A stretch of 35,150 nucleotides of DNA, taken from contig JAWQRN010000174.1 of the NCBI GenBank assembly GCA_033557685.1, positions 1-35,150 of the forward strand, given 5' to 3'. The first letter of the stretch is position 1. Each line of letters begins with the position of its first letter. This document shows, one piece after another, positions 1 to 12,600 of this stretch. The position numbers and the translations under genes were made by a program. The notes beneath the pieces are model-generated. The model saw only the letters and a program-made list of their open reading frames with translations, ran no database searches and was not told the origin of the DNA. This stretch comes from Sperchopsis tessellata. Taxonomy: Eukaryota; Arthropoda; Insecta; Coleoptera; Hydrophilidae.

Positions 1-1130
1 ATAACTGTTCTTCTGTATCTAGTGTCTTCCCTCAAACGTTCCAAAACCATGGAGCATCTGCGCTATATCCACACTTTATATATATAGATGTAAAATAATA
101 ATTGATAACATAACTTAGAAGTTATAAATCATAATAAGCAACTGGTTTTTTAAGGTTTTATCTAAGAAGGAAACATATTATTTCTAAAAGAGATAAGGTA
201 AAATTTTCTTACTAAAAATATATAAAATGTAGAAATAAGTGTATAAAATTAGATGATGACAATATTTTATAATTCATATTTTATCACTTGACTCATTATG
301 TGGTTATACAGTTAAATCTGCTTTATAGATTTTAAATTAGTACAGGCCTTTATTATCTCAAAGTTCATTTTGATCATATCACTGTTGTATATTTTACAGT
401 GACAAGATAATTATTTTTTCCTATCAATCTAATCAGTCTTATTCCTATTAGGAAATTAGGGAATTAATATCAAAATATCTCTACATCACTAAATTTATTA
501 ATTATTCTCAAAACATGCACCCATCAGCACCTATATAGTTGTAATAAATATAAATATACATTGCTTATGTATGGAAGTATATTTTCAAAGGACTACAAAA
601 TACAGTGCAAAACAGTATCTGAAAATGCTTTCTAAAATATGTCAAAATTGATAAATAATAAACAATTTCAAAATAACTACTCAAAATTCACTAAAAGAAT
701 TTAACTATTAATAAGATTATATTTTTAAATGAATGAAGTGTATATTGATAATAATACTTATCTGGGGTTATAAAAATTATGTAACATTTAAAAGCAAAAT
801 ACATGTATGTGAAATATTTAAATTTATTTTGGACCCTATATATATTTAGAATGTAAAATATTTTATGCCTCAAGTTTAGCCAAATTTAAATTAAAATTGA
901 TGCTGATAAATGTAATTTTTAGAATGAATTAATATAATTTGGAGCCTTAATATATATACATGCAGTTTAAACAAATAGTTTGTTAGTGCTGAGTGCCTGC
1001 TTAGACTGTGCTGCATGAGATATACCATTATAACCAAATTACCTAAAACATAAAGTAATAAGATTTTTGTACCATTTTATCTCTTAGGAAAGAACAACCT
1101 ACAATTCAAATCCTACAAAATAAATTCCTT
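1..1130. other. AT-rich non-coding sequence
   Basis: Presumably a Doa intron or upstream DNA. I searched it for the missing Doa glycine-loop exon (GEGTFG) and did not find it. No RNA gene, recognisable transposon or supported ORF is seen. Confidence 0.6.
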
Positions 1131-1850
1131 AGTAGCTATTCAGGTTTCAGGCCAGTCAGTGTACTTTCTGTACTTACGAAGCTAATTCAGAGAGTAATGA
1201 TGCATCAGTTTAGTATGCATTTGTGTCGACATAGTATATTGCCTCTTCTGCAGTCAGGATTTAGGCAAGAACATAGCTGTGAAACCCCACTTTTGAATAT
1301 AATTGCATGGGTACTTATGGGCTTATCCATTATTTAAACAATGCTGTCATACACGATTTTTTCTAATGAATGTTCTCATTTGCAAATGGGAGCAACTGAT
1401 AATGTCACAAATAGTCGTAACAACAATATCGCCGAAGAGTCCTATCTATATTGTCCAATATCTTCGCCAGAGTTTTGCCTACAGACCACATACCAAGTAC
1501 GTGCTAGTTCCCTTTTTTTTTCTTTTTCTTTTCGTTCATTTGTTCAGAAATGACAAATATTTTTCTTATAACATTTTTATGCTGATGATTACAACTCGAG
1601 AATTCTTTCAAGTTAGAATATTGTGCATATAATATACAGCTTATTAATGCTGATTTGAATGGTTTAGTGGTGAACGCTGAGACTCACATCAGGACTTTGT
1701 CTTCCGATCGGGTGATGGTGAGACACTGTGTCTCTCTGTTGCCGGTAGAAATTGACTCTATAATTGGCACTGAATTACGATTCAAGGCTGCTGTTTTAAA
1801 TTTAAATTTTTATCCTTATTTTAGACCTCACAAAATGAACATAAACTTTC
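1130..1850 (+). pseudogene. LINE (CR1/Jockey-like) reverse-transcriptase fragment
   Basis: Frame 1 around 1135-1310 reads GFRPVSVLSVLTKLIQRVMM, then LPLLQSGFRQEHSCETPLLN, matching the RT motif block 'YRPISLL...LQ.GFR..HSC..AL'. A degraded PQGSVLGPLLF-like block follows at about 1480-1520 in another frame (HTKYVLVPFFFLFLF). The catalytic FYADD is at about 1575-1589, and INADLNGLVVNAE at about 1645. Frame changes and stops show it is dead. LINE clade is uncertain. Confidence 0.75.
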
Positions 1851-1855
1851 AATAA

Positions 1856-2265
1856 ATTCGTTACATTTTTATTTTCTGGTATAATATCTTTCAGGAATAG
1901 GTTGCCTTAAACAAAATGTCTCTAAGATGGTACAAAAATCATATATACTAAAACGTGAAATATAATTCTTTTTGAGTTCGATGATACCTCATAAAGTAGG
2001 TCCGAAGTAAATAGTTTTCTAGAGAAGCAAATATCCAAGAAACGATATTTTGTCTGCTGGAACTACTTATAAATATTAGTGAACTAGATACAGGTTCACA
2101 GTAGACAGATTTTGACAAATTGAATAGTATGTACTTATACATAATAATTATGCATAATATGTATACTAACAGAAGTTTCTATTAAAGTGATTTGACACTA
2201 CTATACCTTGTTTTTATAAACACCAGAACATTGTTGGTCAGGGTGAAATGCTTGTATATTTTTCT
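1856..2265. other. Non-coding sequence, nothing recognised
   Basis: AT-rich spacer between the LINE fragment and the 5S-like fragment. It may include decayed LINE 3' sequence. No supported feature. Confidence 0.5.
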
Positions 2266-2270
2266 TGTGC

Positions 2271-2360
2271 AGGTTAAACCGTATTATGATCGGTCAGTAC
2301 TTGAATAGGTGACCGTGTCATCCGTAAATTTCTGTGGTCCAAGCTATTGGCTTTGTTCGT
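2271..2360 (+). repeat. 5S rRNA-like fragment (5S-derived SINE or pseudogene)
   Basis: 2292-2315 differs from the conserved internal 5S rRNA block (GGTCAGTACTTGGATGGG, then TGACCG) at two positions, reading GAATA for GGATG. Upstream AGGTTAAACCG resembles the 5S AAGTTAAGCAACG. Downstream, CTATTGGCTTT resembles the 5S 3' end but with extra sequence between. The 5' half of 5S is absent, so it is not a working gene. It is either a 5S-headed SINE or a truncated pseudogene. Confidence 0.6.
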
Positions 2361-3531
2361 AGATGAGGGGAAGCATATATAATATATCTTTTTAAAGATG
2401 GGGGCCTTTAAAATTTATATCAAGTTGTGAAATACATACTTAATGTAACTTTCAAACAGAAGTCTGTAATCTCACATGAAAGATGACAGCTTTACTCCAT
2501 GGCCTACCATAACTGTTCATAGTTTTAGTTCGTTATGAATAACTAGCTGGCTGTTTCATCTTACAACATTTTATATATGTGAACATTTATAAGCCACTGA
2601 ATGCTATTTGATGTTTAATTTTTGTTTTCAAACCACTAGATTATTGAAACATATATCTGAACATCTTAATAGATAGGTATTTTATTTACTTCATTACTAG
2701 ATACATTTTATATGAAGGAAGCCTACGTTATACATTACAATATTTTTCTGTTTGAAATGAAGTGTAAAAATGTTTCCAAACGTCAAAAAATTTTGCACTG
2801 CCAAATTGCCTTCCTAGTGTAAAAGTTGAGTAATACTTTTCATTCAATTCCATGTAATAAGCAGTCATTTCTTATTCATTCCAATATATTTTTTTTCCTT
2901 TGTTTAAATTAAATCAAGATTGGTATTGAAACATTTAAGGCTTGCTCTACATTATGATTTAAATGATGATTCTTATATATTTCTGTAGCTTTTTATCACT
3001 AGTTGCTAGCAATTATTATTCGACCTTTTAACATTTATTATTGTTTTTATCATTACTATTATTCCTGTACTGTAAATGCACCTTAAATGCATGTTTTTAT
3101 ATTTTTTAAACACAAATATTGCATGTCACTTTAATAGCTAATGGTGTAACCACACACACTTTTCATAATTCAGAGTTCAACATGACAAAGCTATTTATAC
3201 GAATTAAGACCTAGTTATTGTAAATAATATAATAAATTTAACAAGCAATACAGCACTTCAGAGCATCTAGTGTGGGCATTAGAAATCCAACTAAATTTAA
3301 TGGTTAATTTAAATACTTTTGATAGAGAAGGGCATATTATTTAAACCTTATTAACTTCAAACTGCATTTGATGTACTTTTGTATGCGAAATCAATAGCTA
3401 AAATACCAGGTAATCATTAAAATTGAATCTATAATTCTGATATTAATTATCACATGAACATTTTAAGCTACCCATTATCATACTTATTGCTGATTGAATT
3501 TAATTTTTTTACTTCCTATTTTTGTTTTCAG
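2361..3531. other. Doa intron sequence, nothing recognised
   Basis: AT-rich sequence ending in the polypyrimidine tract and AG of the first visible Doa exon. No transposon or ORF is supported. Confidence 0.6.
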
Positions 3532-3645
3532 GGATCACTTCATGGCCTTAAAAATTATCAAGAACGTAGAGAAATACAGGGAAGCTGCAAAATTGGAAAT
3601 AAATGTATTAGAGAAAATAGCCGACAAAGATCCTGATTCTATACA
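3532..3645 (+). CDS. Doa: Doa exon a (first visible): ATP-lysine strand and helix C
   Basis: The exon follows a pyrimidine-rich tract ending in TTTTCAG and ends at CA before GTATGT. One leading base completes a codon from the missing upstream exon, and two trailing bases join the next exon to make His. It encodes DHFMALKIIKNVEKYREAAK, then a helix-C segment ending DKDPDSI(H). An apparent Met at 3494 lies in the intron, so it is not a start. Confidence 0.93.
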
Positions 3646-6600
3646 GTATGTTAAACAATTCATTATGTATTTTTCATTTTATTAATTTTTAGTTTCTTTT
3701 TTAGTTTATGTGTGCGGATGTTGGACTGGTTCGACTACCATGGTCATATGTGCATTGCTTTTGAAATGTTAGGACTTAGTGTATTTGACTTTTTGGTAAG
3801 TGTATTATTGTTATATTTTATTTCATAAAGATCTTTAAAAAGTATAATGCGTTTCATCCATGACAACTGTGTACATATATGCCAAATGAATATTTAAAAT
3901 CCAACTCTATTGTTTTTTCTGGATTTTTTTTGTAAATAAGGTCTTAACATAATTTTCTGTTTGGAAAAATTTCTCATCTCAATATTACTTTTTCATTTGT
4001 TCTTTATATAGTATATCATCAATTCTTCTTCTGTAGTGTAGTGATGGGCGAATAGTATATATTCATTACTGAAATACTTTTTACTTGCATTAATCAAAAT
4101 AATCGATTCCTTTTAAGTTTTCGTTACTTCAAGTATTTATTACTTTACAGAGTAACAAATACTATTAATGGAATATTGAATTACATATTTAATTGATTTT
4201 ATGATTACATGATTATTTAATTACTTTCAGTAATGAATACTATGTAACAATTGATGCTAATACCAAAATAGACTATAACGGGTAAAAGAAAATTATTGAT
4301 ATATGTTATGTATATAATATGATTTCAAATAACTTCTTCGAAACAGAATTAATCTCATGTCCTCTGTATGTATTACAATAGAATGTGTAATTTTCCTAGC
4401 AAGACGAACACTTGCACAGACCTTTTTGTCCAAAAAAAACAGTGATAATTAAAATTTTGAGACGAGCGTATTTTTATCAAGATTCTTAAATGCATTGAAA
4501 TCGTTTGGTACTAATAAAAAAAAATTTAATGCTGTGAATTGCAAATAACTGAAGGAAATTAATTTTCACTAGGGGAAAGACTAATAAATTTTCTTTAGGG
4601 GAAAAAAATATGTTCATTATTGAAAACTTTTCAATATTATTTTTTCTTTTTAGCTTTCATTGAAAATTATTTTACAATTTAGTTACATTATTAAGCATCT
4701 CAAAAACAAAATTGTACTTGTACCACATATTTTATAAAAAGGTGTGTTTTTGTTTGCAGCAATAAATTTCTCTGTATTGTATAAACATTCCTGTAATTTA
4801 GTCATAAGCTTTCTTATTAGACAGTTACATTTGAGTCAATATTCTATGGGTAGAAGGTTGACAACATTTTTATTGGAATTTTGCCTGTATGGTAGACCAT
4901 CAAAGTTTGTATTACAAAAGTTAATAATTAAAATATTGGTGAGCCACCTACCTGGTGCATATTTCTTTTTGAAAACCCTGTTATATTAATTGTAGTATAT
5001 ATTATAGGACATTGCAAAAGCTATTATCGCTATGAGTTAACGAGACTTTTCCTTGTGGTAGTTAAGCGGTTTTCCAAGTCATCAGAATTTGAATAGCTTA
5101 ACTTTTTCCCCTCGCACATACTTGTGATCTACGCTATAATGGGCTTCGATTCTGGGTGAGTGGTATTAAAACACATATGCAAAAGAAATTTTATTTCCGT
5201 TAAAAATATCCATGATGGCATGACAGAACAAGCTAAAATTTATAAATTATAATGCACTAAAACGTATACTATAGTTAAATTACATTTATGTAACTGCATT
5301 TATTCAAAATAATTTTTTTCCTAAGAGCTAATAAATATTTCATAGTTATTATTTGACTCAATATCTATCAAATTCATATATAAAATATGTATGTTTGTAG
5401 TAAAAAAATATTGGTAACATCAATGGAAAATGGCTGCCACTAAAGAGATATTTAATTTGTTTTTTACTTTTACAACTTAATAAATCAATCTATTATATGC
5501 ATAAAACATGTTTACTGGGTGCTGGAAGAAATTAGTTTACAAATTAATGTGTAGAATTAATTTATTCTGGGTGTTAAATATCAAGTTCACCTCTATAGAT
5601 TAGCTAGTAGGAAGTGTGCTAAGAATAGATGGTATGTAAAACATTTTAATGGCTAGGCCAAATTTGTCTTTGTATATATTCATTAACAGATAGTGATTTC
5701 ATAGAATTGTGCTGACCAGTTAAATTGAAAACATTTCAGAATCTTGCTAGTTTGATTATAAAAATAGATTAAAGTTCTCGCTCTTCTATTAATAGAACAT
5801 ATCAGTCATAAATCTGCTATTGGTTCAAGGCAGTATAGAGTATTTTTATATCTTAAGTAGCTGAAAATTTATTATTTCAATATTTATGTATTATTTCATA
5901 CTCTTATTAATTTTCAATATGATTTAAAATTATTTGATTGTTTAAAATGAAACTAACCAGATTTTGATTATATACCCCCTTTAAAGATGGAGGCTGAAGC
6001 AGGGTGGAAAATCTGATTCAGAGTTAATTTGCCTGAAAACTTGTGGGCACTGTAAAAGATAGTAGCGACGTCAGTCGACTGCATAAATTGTGTTTCTATT
6101 TATCACCGAAGCTCTGCTTTTCAGGACCAAATCACAAAATATGTATATAATATTTACAGATGAGACACAACGCGGCGGCAATTTGATCTCAGACGTTCTT
6201 TTTCAGTGACCTCCAAACATGAAAAGGATACGGCAACCAACTTATTTACAAAATAATTCTGAATCAAAATCGAATATCTTCATTGAGATGCAATAGACAA
6301 CTGGTGTGTTTTAACCAGAAAACATTATCAATATGTTTGCAGTTCTAAGAATCTAAGTCTACGTCGGGCAAATATCCGTAAGAACACAAATAGTGTGGAG
6401 GCTCTGATTTAAAATCATGGTTCACAACAACTAAGGCAGCCGTGATTTCAGTACCATCACACAACTGTACCCTGGCTTTATTCTGGTTGTTATGCCGTAA
6501 CCGTGAAACAAATAACCGCGTGAACAGCACCACATACTTCTATACTTCGCTGAAAATGTTGGGCACCGTGATACAAAAAAACCGTGTGTATGAAAGCAGC

Positions 6601-9600
6601 CTTAGTGTAAACTATCACAAGCATGTGTTGCAAGAACCAAAGAACACCAACAATTTGTCCTTTGAGGTTACTTTGCGCTAAAACCGAAATTAAATCGAAT
6701 ATAACCGAATCTACGTTGATCTGGGGTTTGCATATGTCTATTTTTGTGAATGCCAGGGAGAATGTTTAATGCTGTGAAAGTGATGTTAGTGAGAAAAATT
6801 CCATTACGTGCCAAAATAGACACCGTGGGTGCTGATAAAGTTAAGTGAAAGGAAGAAAAATCGTCATCTAATTTAGATGTGTTCCTCGGTAGGACTGGTT
6901 GAATGTTTGGATCCTGAGCTCAAACTTGAAAAGAAAAAGGAAAATCCACCTAGCCAGAAAGAGGGACATTAAAACATCTTGTGAAGCGGAACAGATGAAA
7001 CAAAAATATATATAAAGCATGTAAGCAGACTGCATCACTAGAGCTTACGTATATATATTAGATATAAAAACTAGGGCTGTCGGAAATTTCGGTTTTTCCA
7101 GTAACTTGTTTTCGTCATCACTGAAAAACGCAGTTCTCATTTTGGCGAAAACTGATTATGAAAAATCACACCATCCACCTCAGAAAATTAAAAGTTTATG
7201 TTATAATTAGCATTTTCTTATAAATGTTTCATTATTGTAACGGAACCGCTTAATTAATGTTATAAGCTTTTATATGAATTTTTGTTTCCATAGCTGAAAC
7301 CGTTTGGGTGTTAAAGAGGCCACAGACGGAGAGACAGACGTATCATTTGGAAAACTAGATTTTTTGTGTCTATGGGATCTCAAAACACGGATATTTCTGC
7401 ATATATCTCAAAGTCAAAATTTTGTTGATTACTAAACATTCATTATTACGTAAAAAAGAAAGTAGTTTTTAAGTTGTAATGTCATGTGTAGAAATTTAAA
7501 AGAATAAAGAAAACAGCATCACATATTTACCTTTTACAACAACTAGACAAACACACTTGTTAATTTTTTTTGTAAATACAGCCCTCTGCAAAAAATAAAT
7601 TCATCACAGCAATATATTCAAATAACCTACCCATGCCCGTAATATATTTTATTGCCAGAAAAGTTAGGTACGGAGACCAAATTTGTAAGTTTTGTTAAGA
7701 AAACCGCTTACAAAAACTGTAATTCTGAAAATTTGTTGCAGAAGCCTCAGCTCTGAAAAACGGTCACGGAAACCGCATTTAGGAAACCATAGTTATGGAA
7801 ACTGGTTGTTGAAACTGCGGTTATGAAACCATGTATCGGTAATAAAAACTAGGTTTTCTGAATACCAGTCCCTTTCGTTCATGACCGGTTTTCAGCTGAC
7901 AGTTTCATATTCGCCAGCATTAATAAAAACTTCTATTCCAATTTTCTTAAGCAGGAAAAACATACTTGGAATTATGTCTTTATTTTTAACTAAAATATGT
8001 TTTATTTTGTAAGAAGAAGAGCAAAGAAAAATATCTCACTACATCATAATATATTTTTTAATGGAGTCTATTAAAATTCTTGTGAATGCAGTTCTAATAT
8101 AGGTCACGCAGGAAGAGCATTCCATACAAGAATTTCCGAACATTTAGCTTATATAAGACATCGACGTACTACAATTTTGCAGTTAATGTTTATACTGAAA
8201 ACCACAAGTTTGATCCCAATAGATATGTAAAATACCTACGTTACTATAGGAAGGGACGACCCAAGTTTAGTATTACAGAAAACATCTTATATCTGCATGA
8301 AACTTAAATGATCAAGTTTATTTTGGTTTTTGTAATAGACTCCAATTATGATTTTTCTAAATTTGAATACAATATGTCTATATTTCATTATTAGGTATTT
8401 TTAAATTTAAATTCAATTTTTATACTCCATACCTTTTGTATATCGAAATATTAGTGTTTTTATTTTGACACATCAAAATAGAAAAATTTAGTGTAGTTGT
8501 TTTTTATATTATTAAGTTTTATCATTAGCTGTTTTCATCATTTTAGAAACTGATGATGAAGTGAAACCCGAAAACATTTTAATAATAAACAATTTTTTAG
8601 ACTAAACTTATTTTTCTTATAATTAGTTGAATAATAATATGCATATAGATAGTTAACTCTGTTGCATGCAAGATTCACATAAGCAGAACTGTAGAAGGAA
8701 ATTATATTGTACCAAGGGCTGAAAATATTATATTACTTACCAACAAAACTGTAGTAAACAAAATATGACTAAGAATTTAAAGATCCTATTTTAGTAAACT
8801 CTTGCAGTATCTTCAAGGCACTTTTAATCTATAATAATAGAAATATGTGCAATATCAATAATTATTCAATAAAAATACATTGTTTAATTGTCTTTTACTT
8901 TGTAATATAATTATATATCACTTTGTTCAAAACATGTTTGTTTTTTAATGTTAACAACTTTAGAACATGTACGTCCGCATACATTTTTGTGCACTAAACG
9001 TTGAATTTAGTTCTGTAAACGATACCACAGTTTCCATACATTCATCAGCAACAGTGATAGCCCTCGCAGAACATTTTTAAAATCACAAGAACCGTATTAA
9101 TCATCATGTTTTGTCTTAAGATTAATGATACTGTTGATGATTTGTTGGTTTGGAAATAACTGTGACGTTTGGACTCTTTGTCAACATCAATCCACTTTTT
9201 GGTATCATTAACAATCCTCTTTTTGGTATCATTTAATGACCTGTTTTTTTAAGATGTTATAGGTTTTTGATTGTACTATTTTACTTGTCATCTCCACATC
9301 ATCAGGTGATGTTTAGGAAGATACATTTGTCCATAATTTATGAAAATATAAAAGTTCTAATATTAATTTTCTATTTCAGAAAGATAATAGCTACCAGCCT
9401 TATCCATTGGAGCAGGTACGACACATAGGATATCAGTTGTGCTACTCTGTTAAGTTTCTGCATGATAACAAATTAACTCATACAGATTTGAAACCAGAGA
9501 ATATATTGTTTGTAGATTCCGATTTTGATGTAGTTTATAATAGTAAAAAGGTGAGTACCATTATGTATTAGCAAAATCATAAAACAACTCAAACAGCAAT

Positions 9601-12600
9601 TAATTACCTACATTCATTTTACATTGCTGATAACAAATGTGAATGTTATTTTTCGAACACTGGCATATCTCACAAAAAGTTTAAAAATCAGTTCTCGCCA
9701 CATATGTGCTCATCGTAACAAGAAGGGCAACTCATGAGTATAGCTAAAAACTGTAACAAGGCTGAATGCAACAATTTTACAAAAACGCCCCATAGAAGTA
9801 TGTCAAATTATTTAAACTTTCAAAATATATAAAAATTGTCAGTTTACTTAACGTAAATTTTTTAAATATTAGTTTTGATAAATAATTACTATCGTTTTGT
9901 TTGTTTTCAGCGACGAGATGTTAAGAGAGTTAAAAGAACTGATGTGAAGTTAATTGATTTTGGCAGCGCTACATTTGATCATGAACACCATAGTACTATT
10001 GTATCAACTAGGCATTACAGAGCACCTGAAGTTATTTTAGGTAAGTAACATTTAGGCATGGAAAATAGTTGATGTTTTATATGTGCAACAGTGGAATTTG
10101 TGTCATACATCATTTTTTAATTTTATTGTATACAATGTAAACCCAGCACTGCTCTTTCTTTGGCTCGTTACGCTATACAAATTTTCTGCGTGGATTTTCT
10201 TGTTAAGGTGAGTATTTCACCTCCATACATCTGCACCAGGCATTGGTTGTAAATTTCTCTCTTGAGACATATTGGTTTGTTTGATCTAGAAATATCTCTA
10301 AATTTACCAAAAGCCACTCACATTAGTCCCACTCTTCGATGAATTCCATAGGTCTGGTTATCTCTGCTGATATTTATATGGTTTCCAAGGTATTTATAGG
10401 CTATCACTTCTTCTATCTCGGTACCATCATCTTCAGTTGGTGAGCTACCACCAAGTTAGTCATAAACTGGGTTTTAGAATGGTTGATATTCAGGCAAACT
10501 TTAATGTCCCAACTTCAACCTATTAAGCATTTCTTGGACTCATCTCAGCATATTTCCACATTTAACTTTTTTACACATATTCTAATAAGTGCATAAACAG
10601 CTTTGGAGAGACAATATCACCCTGTCGCACTCCACATTTGATTCAGAACCTTTCTGTAGTTTCATGAAGTCTTACACTCGCTGTTGCATTTTGTTATATG
10701 TGTTTCTATAAGTTTACTTGATTCCACATTCAGCTAAAACTTTAAGCATTTCATGCTGATCTAAGGAGTCAAACGCCTTTTCACAATCAACTAATAACCA
10801 AAATTTGCAGCTTGTATTCCACGCATTGCTCTGTCAATAATTTTATAGCCTGTATGGTCATTTGTACCATAGCTAGATCTAAAACCGGCTTGTTCTTGCG
10901 ATTGATACAGGTGAAGCTTTCTTCCGTGTCCAAGTCTCCATTCCGTAGAACAACACTGATAGTACATAACATCATATCAGCTATATCTTTAGCTGTAGTT
11001 TGAGATATTTACTACAGAATACCCACTTGATCCTTACAAAGACATATTTCTTCTGAACAATCATTGCTTGTTTAGATAACTGTGCGAAAGTAGTTATATT
11101 TTTGTACTCTCTTTATTGGTTGATATCGCATATAAACTATTCTCATTGTTATGAGGTGCCTTAGAATTGACATGAACTTTCCACTATAAAGGATAGTCCA
11201 TACTCTTTGCTGCTCGTTGCTACATTACTGATCAGTGTTTGCAAGTACTTAAGGCTGCTTGCAAGTAGGGTAGTATTTTTGGCATATCTCATGTTATTAA
11301 TTGATGTTCACGTATTACCGCTTTTTGTTCATAGTTATAGGTTGGCAATTATTCCAATGTCCTTTACGTTTTAGGTCTTTACTTTGAGTAGCTGGATAAG
11401 TTGGTCATAACACACTTTTTCGAATGCATTATTATAATCAATAAAGCACACTTATAGATGTTGATTCATATCAAGGAAACGTACAAGGACATTTAGAGCG
11501 AACAATGCTTTTTTAGTACCTACACCATTTCGAAATTTTAACCGCATTTCACTGGTATGATCAGACGACACATGAACATCCGAGTAGATCTTTATTAATA
11601 GAATTTTATTTTTTGTATTGCTCATTTTGTTGAGTGTGGTCAGTTTGATTCTTTACGACATTTTGTGTGTTATCTTGGGGCCATTTCCAAGTATATAATT
11701 ATAGGTTAGGAAGCTAGTAAGGAGAATGATTTGATTATAAATAACACATTATTTATAATCAAATCATTCTCCTGGGAAAACTGTAGTTAAGTTGTTCATA
11801 CAATTAACTTATTTGCCCGTCGGCTTTATATGCTGTGTAGGAATTATATTAAACTTGCAGTGACCTGTTTGAAGATGAAGAAGCATAAGGCGATATAGGT
11901 GTGAAATTTACAATTGCCTTACTAATCTTTTTAGATATGATCACCGCCTCTCCGTATTTGTGATAAGGATCTGTGCTTCCTGAGAAGTAAATAATACCAT
12001 TTGATGTAGATTGTTGGCTGATGTTCGTCCATCTTGTATCACTAATACCTAAGATGTTCTTTGCATTTTCTTGACTACATTGGGTACTTTTTGAGGTGCG
12101 AACATACTCAGTACATTGCATGTACCAATTCTCATAGCTGCTCTGGTGATTTTTAGTACCCTCTGATCATTTAAGATCTGCTTGAAAGTGATGGCCGTTT
12201 TGTTTTTGTTAACAGCCACAATTATTGCTTCTAGGGAGTTATAATGGATTGTTTTTCCTCGTGCCTTCCACATCACAGTATCATATTCTGGGAAGTTAGT
12301 ATGTATCCCTACTTCACCTTAACCCAGTCCTGGTGGTTACTGTGTCCCTCCACGTGATATGCCGATTTGATAATGGGAATACTCACTATGTCACGGTGCT
12401 TTATTTGGGCTTCTGTAGTATTTCTTGAAGTAAACTTTACTAAGGTTTACTGACTACACCCACAAGAACCACTGTTGGGTGGGTTTGATCTATTCCCAGA
12501 TAACCTCCATGTCTGAAGACCGTTCGCTATCCAGCAGCTGAGACCCCGCTAGTAACCTACAGCTCAGTCCTAGCTACTTTTTTATGCATAATGATGCCAT

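Noticed and set aside
1303..1632. 109-codon plus-strand open frame as a gene
   Set aside because: It is a frame-shifted reading of the LINE RT relic and includes the T-rich tract at 1510-1535.
3494..3685. An ORF starting at Met 3494 as a small separate gene
   Set aside because: Its conserved part is exactly Doa exon a. The Met and the C-terminal end lie in introns.
6442..6681. 79-codon plus-strand open frame, and the overlapping minus-strand frame 6345-6533
   Set aside because: Neither shows a recognisable domain. They overlap in antisense within a confirmed Doa intron; kept only as a composition note.
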